Positions 1 to 9,214 of a stretch of 64,000 nt of DNA are shown here, piece by piece (the stretch's first letter is position 1; each line of letters begins with the position of its first letter). The notes beneath the pieces are model-generated. The model saw only the letters and a program-made list of their open reading frames with translations. It was not told the DNA's origin and did not search any database. The stretch is taken from assembly GCF_022867865.1 (NCBI RefSeq), contig NZ_JALIEC010000001.1:602501-666500 (forward strand). The letters are read 5' to 3'. The position numbers and the translations under genes were made by a program. Origin of the DNA: Phaeobacter sp. J2-8. Lineage in GTDB: Bacteria > Pseudomonadota > Alphaproteobacteria > Rhodobacterales > Rhodobacteraceae.

Positions 1-581
1 AATCTGTCTCTTTCTGGATCAAATCAAGCGCGAGAAGGGCGTTTGGTGGATGCCTTGGCAGTAAGAGGCGATGAAAGACGTGATACTCTGCGATAAGCCA
101 TGGGGAGCCGAGAATATGCTTTGATCCATGGATTTCTGAATGGGGGAACCCACCTGAATGTTCATTATAATAACTTCGGTTGTTTATAATGTTCATAACC
201 AGGTACTTAAAGACTGAATACATAGGTTTTTAAGAGCAAACCCGGGGAACTGAAACATCTAAGTACCCGGAGGAAAGGAAATCAATTGATACTCCGCTAG
301 TAGTGGCGAGCGAACGCGGATCAGCCAAGCCTTGAGAGTGAAAAGAACGACCTGGAAAGGTCGGCCATAGTGGGTGACAGCCCCGTATTTGAAGCTCGAT
401 GGGATGTATTAAGTAGGGCGGAACACGTGAAATTCTGTCTGAAGATCGGAGGACCACCTTCGAAGGCTAAGTACTCCTTACTGACCGATAGTGAACCAGT
501 ACCGTGAGGGAAAGGTGAAAAGCACCCCGACGAGGGGAGTGAAACAGTACCTGAAACCGAACGCCTACAATCAGTCGGAGC

Positions 582-1310
582 TTGACTGGACTCTAATGAT
601 AATCTGATGCATGCCGCTTCCTGGAAACAGGGAGTTGGATATGGCAGACGGAACTTTTGCCATTCTCATGTTGGTCGCAGGACTGACGGATATGGGAATA
701 AATCATTGTGGCACATCGCAGGGCTGTCTTGGCCGGAGCGACGTGACACCAAGGATCGCCTTCTCGGGCGGTCAGGTTCTTGAACGCCGCGCAGAAACGG
801 GAAGTGAAGTCTATCTTCGCTATGATCTTGGGCGCCGTACCGGCCCCTTTGGTCATGCGGTGGGGCTGAGTGTCGGGTCTCGGGGTGAAACCTGGGTCGG
901 CATTGGTCAGACCTACACGATGGACTTTGGTTCCAGCCCGTTTTTTGCGGAATTGCATGCGATGACCGGTGTGTATGACGCCGGTGACGGCCTTGATCTG
1001 GGCGGCGCTATTGCGTTCCGTTCGGGTGCCGAGGTCGGTTGGGAAAACAAACGCGGTTGGCGGTTTGGTCTCAGCTTCGATCATCGATCGAATGCGGGGA
1101 TTTATGACCACAATCCGGGTGTTGAGACCGTGCAACTGCGCGTGTCGGTACCAACCAGATAATATTCGCATCAAAAAATGCATCATGCGTGAGCCGCTCT
1201 CAGGATCTGCCCAAGTGGCGATCCGAAGGATCGGTGTACCGGCCAAAGGTCGGCGCAAAGCGGTTGTCGCCCGCGGCGGCAACTCCAGATTACTATTAGT
1301 GTCCAGTCTT
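582..1310 (+). other. 23S rRNA intervening sequence in helix 25
   Basis: The flanks match helix 25 of 23S rRNA: CAGTCGGAGC on the left and GTGACGGCGTACC on the right, where E. coli has only a short hairpin. The insertion ends are complementary: 582-606 pairs with 1286-1310 at about 20 of 25 positions, as expected for an RNase III-excised intervening sequence. Such elements are usually 100-200 nt; this one is 729 nt because it contains a protein-coding gene. Confidence 0.9.
641..1162 (+). CDS. PagL-like lipid A 3-O-deacylase inside 23S rRNA
   Basis: Predicted outer-membrane acyloxyacyl hydrolase of 173 residues. The C-terminal strand contains H-x-S followed by NPG and then Glu (H148, S150, E162). 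The His-to-Ser spacing of 2 and His-to-Glu spacing of 14 are the same as in the catalytic triad of Pseudomonas PagL. Alternating polar/aromatic strands before it fit a small beta barrel. The start at 641 is chosen over 611 because GGGAG lies 5-10 nt upstream. The N-terminus has a short hydrophobic stretch (TFAILMLVAGL) but no clear positively charged signal peptide, which is odd for an outer-membrane enzyme. The gene lies wholly within the intervening sequence, so its mRNA would be co-transcribed with rRNA and released when the insertion is cut out. The family call is fairly secure; expression is unknown. Confidence 0.75.
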   Translation: MADGTFAILMLVAGLTDMGINHCGTSQGCLGRSDVTPRIAFSGGQVLERRAETGSEVYLRYDLGRRTGPFGHAVGLSVGSRGETWVGIGQTYTMDFGSSPFFAELHAMTGVYDAGDGLDLGGAIAFRSGAEVGWENKRGWRFGLSFDHRSNAGIYDHNPGVETVQLRVSVPTR

Positions 1311-1809
1311 GTGACGGCGTACCTTTTGTATAATGGGTCATCGACTTGGTCTATCTAGCAAGCTTAAGCCGTTAGGTGTAGGCGCAGCGAAAGCAAGTCT
1401 TAATAGGGCGCATGAGTTAGATGGATCAGACCCGAAACCGAGTGATCTAGGCATGACCAGGATGAAGGTAAGGTAACACTTACTGGAGGTCCGAACCCAC
1501 ACCTGTTGAAAAAGGTCGGGATGAGTTGTGCCTAGGGGTGAAAGGCCAATCAAACTCGGAGATAGCTGGTTCTCTGCGAAATCTATTTAGGTAGAGCGTC
1601 ATCCGAATACCCGGGGGGTAGAGCACTGGATGGGTAATGGGGCCCCACAGGCTTACTGATCCTAACCAAACTCCGAATACCCGGGAGTACTAGATGGCAG
1701 ACACACTGCGGATGCTAACGTCCGTAGTGGAGAGGGAAACAACCCTGACCTACAGCTAAGGCCCCTAATTCATGGCTAAGTGGGAAAGCAGGTGGGACGA
1801 CCAAAACAA

Positions 1810-1840
<31 letters not shown>

Positions 1841-2573
1841 TAAAGATAGCGTAACAGCTCACTGGTCTAAATAAGTTGTCCTGCGGCGAAGATGTAACGG
1901 GGCTCAAGCCATGAGCCGAAGCTTAGGATGCCGTAAGGCATGGTAGCAGAGCGTAGTGTGACATAGTTCCACGCGTCCTTGATCCCTTTGGGGATATTGG
2001 ACGCAGGGAGCTTTCTGTGAAGCCGGCGCGTGAGCGATCCGGTGGAGAGATCACTAGCGAGAATGATGACATGAGTAGCGACAAAGAGTGTGAGAGACAC
2101 TCTCGCCGAAAGTCCAAGGGTTCCTGCTTAAAGCTAATCTGAGCAGGGTAAGCCGGCCCCTAAGGCGAGGCAGAAATGCGTAGCCGATGGGAACCACGTT
2201 AATATTCGTGGGCCAGGAGGATGTGACGGATCTCAGAGGTAGTTCATCCTTATTGGATTGAATGGGCTGCTGAGAGGTCCCTGGAAATAGCCCTCCATCA
2301 GACCGTACCCTAAACCGACACAGGTGGACTGGTAGAGAATACCAAGGCGCTTGAGAGAACGATGTTGAAGGAACTCGGCAAAATACCTCCGTAAGTTCGC
2401 GAGAAGGAGGCCCGGTTCCTAGGCAACTAGGGGCTGGGGGCACAAACCAGGGGGTGGCGACTGTTTACTAAAAACACAGGGCTCTGCGAAGTCGCAAGAC
2501 GACGTATAGGGTCTGACGCCTGCCCGGTGCCTGAAGGTTAAAAGGAGAGGTGAGAGCCTTGAATTGAAGCCCA

Positions 2574-2656
<83 letters not shown>

Positions 2657-2911
2657 CGACTTCCCCGCTGTCTCCAACATCGACTCAGCGAAATTGAATT
2701 GCCTGTCAAGATGCAGGCTTCCCGCGGTTAGACGGAAAGACCCCGTGCACCTTTACTACAGCTTCGCACTGGCATCAGGACTGCAATGTGCAGGATAGGT
2801 GGTGGGCTTTGAAGCAGGAACGCCAGTTTCTGTGGAGCCTCCCTTGAGATACCACCCTTTGCATTCTTGATGTCTAACCGCGGTCCATTATCTGGATCCG
2901 GGACCCTGCGT

Positions 2912-2961
<50 letters not shown>

Positions 2962-3084
2962 GCGATGGTTGGCTCAGACCGGTCGGAAATCGGTCGTTGA
3001 GTGCAATGGCAGAAGCCAGCCTGACTGCAAGTCTGACAAGACGAGCAGAGACGAAAGTCGGTCATAGTGATCCGGTGGTCCCGA

Positions 3085-3138
<54 letters not shown>

Positions 3139-3704
3139 ACTGCCCAAGAGTCCATATCGACGGCAGTGTTTGGCACCTCGATGTCGGCTCATCTCATCCT
3201 GGGGCTGGAGCAGGTCCCAAGGGTACGGCTGTTCGCCGTTTAAAGAGGTACGTGAGCTGGGTTTAGAACGTCGTGAGACAGTTCGGTCCCTATCTGCCGT
3301 GGGTGTAGGATACTTGAGAGGAGTTGCCCCTAGTACGAGAGGACCGGGGTGAACGATCCACTGGTGTACCAGTTGTTCCGCCAGGAGCAGTGCTGGGTAG
3401 CTATGATCGGACAGGATAACCGCTGAAGGCATCTAAGCGGGAAGCCCCCCTCAAAACAAGGTATCCCTGAGGACCGTGGTAGACCACCACGTCGATAGGC
3501 CAGAGATGTAAGCGCGGTAACGCGTTCAGTTGACTGGTACTAATGGTCCGATAGGCTTGATTTGATCCAGTAATAGATAGATTACTCGGAACATGATCAA
3601 AGCAAACATCACATAAAACACGATAAATGTACCTGACTTGGACACTCTCGACAGAGAGTGAAACACAATTGCGCTTCAGCCGCGCAAACTTACCGGGGCT
3701 TTCC

Positions 3705-3824
3705 CGGTCTGGTGATCATAGCACGAGCAAAACACCCGGTCCCATCCCGAACCCGGCCGTTAAGTGCCGTCGCGCCAATGGTACTGCGTCTCAAGACGTG
3801 GGAGAGTAGGTCATCGCCAGACCT
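3705..3824 (+). rRNA. rrf: 5S ribosomal RNA
   Basis: About 120 nt with the terminal stem GGTCTGG/CCAGACC and the conserved CCCATCCCGAAC loop. It follows 23S by about 135 nt. The spacer holds only a small hairpin (CACTCTC/GAGAGTG, 3644-3661). The end positions are estimated from the terminal helix. Confidence 0.95.
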
Positions 3825-3932
3825 GATAAGCCCCGATAAAATGTATCTCTCAAACGATATCACCGACAAAGGCCAATACCAGCCGATATGCAAAAGGCCA
3901 CACCAGCCTCAAGGCAATAGGCCAAAAAATGG

Positions 3933-4009
<77 letters not shown>

Positions 4010-4035
4010 AACACCAAGAATTCTCGCAAACTCAC

Positions 4036-4062
4036 AAGCCCGCCCAAAAGGCGGGCTTTGTT
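4036..4062 (+). terminator. Rho-independent terminator of the rRNA operon
   Basis: AAGCCCGCC and GGCGGGCTT form a 9-bp GC-rich stem with a small A-rich loop, followed by a short T run. It lies 27 nt after tRNA-fMet. Confidence 0.85.
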
Positions 4063-4180
4063 ACGTTCAGCACAGAAAACCGCGACAAAAACTCGCAACG
4101 CTGAGTTCCCAAGGTCCGCGTCGAGGTTCCGTAAGCCCCCTGCAAAACAAGCCCCCCCGAAAGAAATGCACCCAAAATCA

Positions 4181-4212
4181 AACGGCTACCGAAATTGTTC
4201 TCGGTAGCCGTT
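4181..4212. repeat. Perfect 11-bp inverted repeat
   Basis: AACGGCTACCG pairs with CGGTAGCCGTT across a 10-nt loop. There is no T tract on the + strand. It is the only structure between the rRNA terminator and the IS copy; the surrounding 200 nt shows no credible gene. Confidence 0.6.
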
Positions 4213-4296
4213 GCCGTTGTGCCCCGATTGGCCCGTGATTGGGTCAGTTCAGCATCCATTTTGTTGAGCTTGACCTGCCCCCTGCTGGTCCCTCAT

Positions 4297-5196
4297 TCAT
4301 AATGAGAGTCTGCAGGTTGAATCTGGGTATTCGGCTTCCGCGTCTGACGCAAGCGCGCCGGGCGCGGAGTCTTCAAATTGCTCAAGCGCACGGCGCGCTT
4401 GCAGCGGCGTTTGGTTGCCCAAGGACGAGTGTGGCCTGACCGTGTTATAGTCGTAACGCCATAGGGCCAGCTTGCGCCGCGCATCATCCAGGCTGTCGAA
4501 GATCTCCTCGTTCAGTAGCTCATCCCTGAGACTGCCGTTGAAGCTCTCGATGAACGCGTTCTGCTGCGGCTTGCCCGGATCGATGTAGTGCCACGGCACC
4601 TCGTTCTCGTCGGCCCATTTCAGGATGGCCCGACTGGTGAACTCAGTTCCATTATCGCTGACAATGCAGCCGGGCTTTCCGTAAAGCCGGATCAGAGCGC
4701 TGAGCTCCCGGGCGACCCTTGCGCCGGAGAGGCTGGTGTCCGCGATAAGGCACAGGCATTCCCGAGTGCAGTCATCGATCACTGCCAGCATCCGGAACTT
4801 CCGCGAGGCGCCGAAGCTGTCGGATACGAAGTCCAACGACCAACGAGCATTGGGATACGCCGCAACTGGCATCGGCACCCTGGTGCCACGCGCCCGTTTC
4901 CGGCCGCGCCGCCGCTTCACGGACAGCCCTTCTTCGCGATAGACCCTGTAGAGCTTCTTGTGGTTCATGGTCATGCCCTTGCGCTCCAGCAGCACGCCGA
5001 TCCGGCGGTAACCGAACCTGCGCCGCTTGGCAGCGATGTCCTGCATCTCCTTGCGGATCTCGGTACAGTCCGGTGGGCGTTCTCGCCGGACTGTTTTGGG
5101 ATCGACACCGACAAGCCTGCAGGCCCGGCGCTGCGAGATGTCATGATCCCGCATCGCCCGAAGCGCCGCGTCTCGCCGCTTGGTCAATGTCGTCAA
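4297..5196 (-). CDS. IS3-family transposase OrfB, copy A
   Basis: A 299-residue integrase-type transposase: an HTH_21-like N-terminal region, then an rve/DDE domain with Asp in SLDFVSD, Asp in VSDNGTEF and Glu in NAFIESFNG. The start is TTG, overlapping the orfA stop (GAATTGACG). In this family OrfAB is normally made by ribosomal frameshifting at the overlap. It shares the DELL and FEDS variants with copy B; its last residues differ slightly (TCRLSL). Confidence 0.92.
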   Translation of the reverse strand: MTTLTKRRDAALRAMRDHDISQRRACRLVGVDPKTVRRERPPDCTEIRKEMQDIAAKRRRFGYRRIGVLLERKGMTMNHKKLYRVYREEGLSVKRRRGRKRARGTRVPMPVAAYPNARWSLDFVSDSFGASRKFRMLAVIDDCTRECLCLIADTSLSGARVARELSALIRLYGKPGCIVSDNGTEFTSRAILKWADENEVPWHYIDPGKPQQNAFIESFNGSLRDELLNEEIFDSLDDARRKLALWRYDYNTVRPHSSLGNQTPLQARRALEQFEDSAPGALASDAEAEYPDSTCRLSL

Positions 5197-5455
5197 TTCT
5201 TTCCCAGCAAGTCTTTCAGCACGACGTTGTCGAGCATGGTATCGGCCAGCAGGCGCTTGAGCTTGGCGTTCTCGTCTTCGAGCGCCTTCAGCCTGGCGGC
5301 CTCAGAAACTTCCATCCCGCCATACTTGGCCTTCAACTTGTAGAAAGTCGCCGTGCTCAGCCCGTGCCTGCGACACACCTCCGCTGTCGGCATCCCTGCT
5401 TCCTGTTCTTTGATCATACCGATGATCTGCGCCTCGGTGAAACGACTTTTCGCAT
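5193..5455 (-). pseudogene. IS3-family OrfA, copy A, frameshifted near its start
   Basis: The other copies encode an 87-residue OrfA with an N-terminal helix-turn-helix ([17 protein letters not shown]) and a leucine-zipper-like tail ([16 protein letters not shown]). Here the stretch after the ATG at 5455 reads GACTTTTCGC instead of GACTCTTTCGC (plus-strand order), a loss of one base that puts the first dozen codons out of frame. A restart at ATG 5417 would give a 74-residue protein lacking the first helix. Copy A may therefore depend on OrfA from another copy. Confidence 0.8.
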
Positions 5456-5609
5456 CTGTCTGCTCCTTCAGAGTTGGCGCAGACTCTACATTACGGTGAG
5501 GGATTTCGCGGGGGGCAGGTCAAGCTGCGCGATGATAGGCGAAGAATAGTGCCCGTAGTCGGTCTCCTTTACAGTGTATCTTGTGCCTGTAGGGACCTGA
5601 GGCACGGCT

Positions 5610-5765
5610 ATGACCACCTGCTTGTTGCCGGGGCCCGTCGCGGGTGTGTTCTTCTATATCGATCTGATCGTGGACATCTTCAGTCGCAAAATCGTCGGCT
5701 GGGAGGTGCATGACTGCGGACCTCGCGCCCAATCTGATCCGGGAGGCGATCGAACTTGACTCCAA
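5610..5765 (+). pseudogene. Older IS3-family transposase remnant
   Basis: One frame reads GPVAGVFFYIDLIVDIFSRK and then KIVGWEVHD; a shifted frame continues DLAPNLIREAIELDS. Both are characteristic of an IS3-type DDE transposase core that differs from the intact copies. Both ends are missing and there is at least one internal frameshift. The rest of the 5523-5890 gap holds no gene except the ribosome-binding site (AAGGGG) for the next ORF. Confidence 0.75.
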
Positions 5766-5890
5766 GGCGCGGTGCCCTTTTTCTACCGCCAGCGGATTCC
5801 CTAGTGGTCTTGCGATCGTCTCGTGAGACCCTATGGAAAATAAAGTATTAGAATGCTAATTGCTCCAGCGCGAACAAGGGGATAATTTCA

Positions 5891-8800
5891 ATGGTTGCGA
5901 CTTTAAATTATTATGGCATTTCGTATGATTTTTTTGGCGATGCTTTTAACGAGGCCGATGTCACCTCACAAAGCGCCACACAAGTTATCCTGACTGATCA
6001 GGACACCCAGTTTGTTACCACGATCAATGGATTTGGCTTCTCGAATGTTCAAAATGACAATGTATCCGGCACTGTAACCAGCCTTCAGATCCATGATGCC
6101 GCAAACAACCTGGTGTTTTCCCTCTCGGGGGTCAATTGGAGCATGGCTCAGTTTGTCGTCGCCTTTGATGAAATCGCAAGCGGGGCCGAAACCGTCACGC
6201 TAGAGGCGCTGCTCAGCCTGCAACCGGTGAATTACAACGCCGCGACTGCGGATATGGGCAATGATATCAGCTTCTCCGGCGTCACCCAAGCGGTCACCAT
6301 CCAAGGCAGCGCCTTTGCAGACAGGTTCCAGGGCGGGCTTGCCGATGACACCATCAACCCCGGAAACACGGCGGAATACAGTGGCAACCTGCTTTGGGCC
6401 AGCGGCGGCAGCGACAGCTATAACGTTGGGAATATGGGCCCCAACCGCTATCTGGACGTCAGCTATGAGCCGATCAATGGGCCGATCACCGCGAATGTGA
6501 ATGGCAATGCCGGCACGATGAATGTCGCCAAACCCGGCGGTGACATGGACAGCTTCCTGAACATCGGCAATGTGCTGGATTACGGGTTGGGGCTTTGGGG
6601 CACCGAAGCCAACGATACGTTCAACCTCAACTCTGGCTTTGGCGGCTGGATGCAAGTCAACGGCATGGCCGGGAATGACACGTTCAACCTGACGCTGGAT
6701 GGGGTTGTCCGGCTGAATTATACTGGCGGTTATGACGGAGGTCCGGAAAATGGGATCACCGCCAATCTTGCCTCCGGCGTGATCAGCGATGATGGCTTTG
6801 GCACCACCGACACCCTTAATATACTGGGAGGCACCGCTGGGCGGCTTGAGATTCAGGGCACCCGTTTCGACGACAACATCATCGGCTCCAGCTATCACAC
6901 CGAACGCTTTATCCTGGAGCGGGGCAATGACACGCTGGATGCCGGAGGTGGCTGGGACGTTGTGCGCTATAACCGCAATGGCGTCGAGGCGATCAACGCC
7001 GATATGGAAACTGGCATCATCACCGGCACATGGTGGGGCGAAGCCTTTACGCATGAGGTGTCCAACGTCGAAGAAATCCGTGGCTCGTATGACGGCAGCG
7101 ATTTCATCAGCGGTGACAGCAACGATAACGCGCTGGAAGGCTGGGGTGGGAATGACAGCCTGTTTGGCATGGGCGGCGAAGACGACCTTTATGGCGGCGA
7201 TGGGGACGATTACCTCGATCCCGGCGACAGCAATTATGGCTATGATTATGTCAATCCCGGCGCCGGGAACGATCAGGTCGAGCTTGGGGCCATGCAATAC
7301 GGGTTTGTCGGAATTTCTCACGTCGGGCTGCATGATCTGACCGGGCTGACGCTTGATCTTGATATGACAATAGCCAATGGCGTCGGCGGCGTTGATGCCA
7401 GCATCGACAAAGGCGCCTATGGCACGACCGCTCTGTTGAATGTTGATTCCGCTCTGCTGGCGGATGGCGCGCAAATTATCGGCAGTGACATGGCCGATAC
7501 GTTCAATGTGACCCTGAACGATCGTGCCTGGCTGGAACTGCGCGGCGGACGCGGCATTGACAGCTACGATCTCAACACTGCCGCCCCGGACGGCGAAAAC
7601 GCCACCATACGGCTGGAATTCCACCGCGACGCGGCTTTCAACCGCGCGACGCAAGGGCTGAATATCGACCTGCGCAGCGGCATGATCGCCAATGATGGGT
7701 TTGGCTTTCAGGAACAGATCAGCGGCAATTACGATTACCGTCTCGAAATTCGTGGCACCGACCATGCCGACACCATCATCGGCAGCCACCGCAATGAAAG
7801 CTTTATCGGTCGCGGCGGCAATGACATGATCGACGGCTTGGGTGGCTGGGACCGGCTGCGCTTTGACCGCTCTGATATAGACACCGGGGTACATGTCGAT
7901 CTGGGTGCGGGCACGGCCAGCGGTGTCTTTGATGGATATGCCTTCAACTACACCATCGCCAATATCGAAGAGGTGCGTGGCACCAACGCCTTCAACGACC
8001 AGATTTTCGGTTCGACCTCGGGTGAATATTTCGACGGTCGGGGTGGCAATGACAGGATCTTTGGCGATGGCGCGGCGGCGGGGTATTACACCGGCTTTCA
8101 TGCCAATTATATCTATCGCCTCTATCAGGCGACGCTGGACCGAGAGCCGGACGCAGGCGGGCACACCGCATGGACCCAACGCTATGCCAACGGCGAATAC
8201 AGCGCACTTGACGTCGCCGACGGTTTTGTTCGCTCACCCCAGTTCAAGGCAACCTATTCCGACAATCTGTCGAATACCGAATTCGTCACGCTGCTTTATA
8301 ACAACGTGCTGGACCGCGCCCCCGATGATCAGGGGCTGGCGCGCTGGGTTGACGAACTCGACAGCGGGGCCAGCCGCGCCGATGTGGTGCTGGGCTTTGT
8401 GCAAAGCCCGCAGTTCATCGCCGCCACCAACCCTGCGGCCAATGCCTTTGCCGCAAACGGTCTGGCCTCCAACTGGAGCGACGAGGTGTTCCGCCTCTAT
8501 CAGGCGACGCTGGACCGCGTACCGGACATGACGGGCCAGACCAATTGGACCGGACGGTTGGCTGATGGTTCATACAGTCTCGAAGAGGTGGCGGATTCTT
8601 TTGTCCGCTCACCCCAGTTCAAGGCAACCTATTCCGACAATCTGTCGAATACCGAATTCGTCACGCTGCTTTATAACAACGTGCTGGACCGCGCCCCCGA
8701 TGATCAGGGGCTGGCGCGCTGGGTGGGCGAACTCGACAATGGCGCCAGCCGTGCCGACGTGGTGCTTGGTTTTTCGCAAAGCCCGCAGTTCCAGACCAAT

Positions 8801-9130
8801 ACGACAGAGGCGCTGAAAACATGGATGCGCGATCAGGGTGTACATGACAGGATTGATGCGGGGGCTGGGCACGACGTGGTTGCGGGGGGCCAATTTGCCG
8901 ACGTGTTCATCTTTGACGTCAACGATACCGGTGGGACCAGCGTGATGGATCTCGAATCCTGGGATTACATCGACCTGAGCAATTTCGGCTATGCCAGCGT
9001 GGCCGAGGCCCGTTCGCATATGACACAGCCCCAAGGCAATGACTATGTGGCCCTTGAAGATCAGGGCAACATCATCATTTTCCACGACACCACATTGGCG
9101 CAGATCACCGACGACATGATCTGGGTCTGA
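5891..9130 (+). CDS. Large secreted RTX-like protein with two DUF4214 domains
   Basis: 1079 residues, no signal peptide, rich in Asp, Gly and Asn. Residues of about 1-400 form repeated beta-rich blocks. About 410-455 contains RTX-type nonapeptides (GGNDSLFGMGG, YGGDGDDYL) that bind calcium in related proteins, with further GGNDRIFGDG near 715. Two DUF4214 domains follow (each with YRLYQATLDR..D..G and LYNNVLDRAPDDQGL), then a conserved end GGQFADVFIF...WDYIDL...ITDDMIWV. The lack of a signal peptide plus RTX repeats suggests type I secretion, but no transporter genes are nearby. The ATG has AAGGGG upstream. The last 300 residues are homologous to the protein at 25634-28303. Function is unknown; a cell-surface or matrix role is likely. 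Confidence 0.85.
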   Translation: MVATLNYYGISYDFFGDAFNEADVTSQSATQVILTDQDTQFVTTINGFGFSNVQNDNVSGTVTSLQIHDAANNLVFSLSGVNWSMAQFVVAFDEIASGAETVTLEALLSLQPVNYNAATADMGNDISFSGVTQAVTIQGSAFADRFQGGLADDTINPGNTAEYSGNLLWASGGSDSYNVGNMGPNRYLDVSYEPINGPITANVNGNAGTMNVAKPGGDMDSFLNIGNVLDYGLGLWGTEANDTFNLNSGFGGWMQVNGMAGNDTFNLTLDGVVRLNYTGGYDGGPENGITANLASGVISDDGFGTTDTLNILGGTAGRLEIQGTRFDDNIIGSSYHTERFILERGNDTLDAGGGWDVVRYNRNGVEAINADMETGIITGTWWGEAFTHEVSNVEEIRGSYDGSDFISGDSNDNALEGWGGNDSLFGMGGEDDLYGGDGDDYLDPGDSNYGYDYVNPGAGNDQVELGAMQYGFVGISHVGLHDLTGLTLDLDMTIANGVGGVDASIDKGAYGTTALLNVDSALLADGAQIIGSDMADTFNVTLNDRAWLELRGGRGIDSYDLNTAAPDGENATIRLEFHRDAAFNRATQGLNIDLRSGMIANDGFGFQEQISGNYDYRLEIRGTDHADTIIGSHRNESFIGRGGNDMIDGLGGWDRLRFDRSDIDTGVHVDLGAGTASGVFDGYAFNYTIANIEEVRGTNAFNDQIFGSTSGEYFDGRGGNDRIFGDGAAAGYYTGFHANYIYRLYQATLDREPDAGGHTAWTQRYANGEYSALDVADGFVRSPQFKATYSDNLSNTEFVTLLYNNVLDRAPDDQGLARWVDELDSGASRADVVLGFVQSPQFIAATNPAANAFAANGLASNWSDEVFRLYQATLDRVPDMTGQTNWTGRLADGSYSLEEVADSFVRSPQFKATYSDNLSNTEFVTLLYNNVLDRAPDDQGLARWVGELDNGASRADVVLGFSQSPQFQTNTTEALKTWMRDQGVHDRIDAGAGHDVVAGGQFADVFIFDVNDTGGTSVMDLESWDYIDLSNFGYASVAEARSHMTQPQGNDYVALEDQGNIIIFHDTTLAQITDDMIWV
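8231..8724 (+). repeat. 119-bp perfect direct repeat within the DUF4214 region
   Basis: Bases 8231-8349 and 8606-8724 are identical over 119 bp (offset 375), while the sequence between and around them is only similar. The repeat covers the SPQFKATYSDNLSNTEF part of each DUF4214 domain. Confidence 0.95.
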
Positions 9131-9171
9131 TGTCTCTGACCCCGCCCGACACTGGCGGGATATCCTCTCGA

Positions 9172-9199
9172 AATCGCCCGCATATGCGGGCGATTTTTG
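9172..9199 (+). terminator. Rho-independent terminator after the RTX-like gene
   Basis: AATCGCCCGC and GCGGGCGATT form a perfect 10-bp stem with a 4-nt loop (ATAT), followed by TTT. It lies 41 nt after the stop and just before the radical SAM start, so the two genes are probably not fully co-transcribed. Confidence 0.85.
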
Positions 9200-9214
9200 A
9201 CGAATCGAGGCTCC

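Larger units (their letters stand above)
4271..5522 (-). mobile_element. IS3-family (IS407-like) insertion sequence, copy A
   Basis: 1252 bp with terminal repeats starting TGACCTGCCCCC and a 4-bp target duplication AGCT (4267-4270 and 5523-5526). Two overlapping frames encode OrfA and OrfB. Four copies occur in the window, at 4271, 19357, 47147 and 56687. A 4-bp duplication is typical of the IS407 subgroup. Copy A lacks one base within orfA compared with the 1253-bp form of copies B and C. Confidence 0.93.

Noticed and set aside
593-1282. 229-residue minus-strand ORF inside the 23S insertion
   Set aside because: It is antisense to the PagL-like gene, has no recognisable motif, and would oppose rRNA transcription.
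4181-4212. Second rRNA operon terminator
   Set aside because: The stem is strong but no T tract follows on the + strand, and a good terminator already lies at 4036-4062.
6200-8179. 659-residue open frame antisense to the RTX-like gene
   Set aside because: It is the mirror of the Gly/Asp-rich repeats on the other strand; no start signal or domain, and the sense ORF has clear homologous modules.
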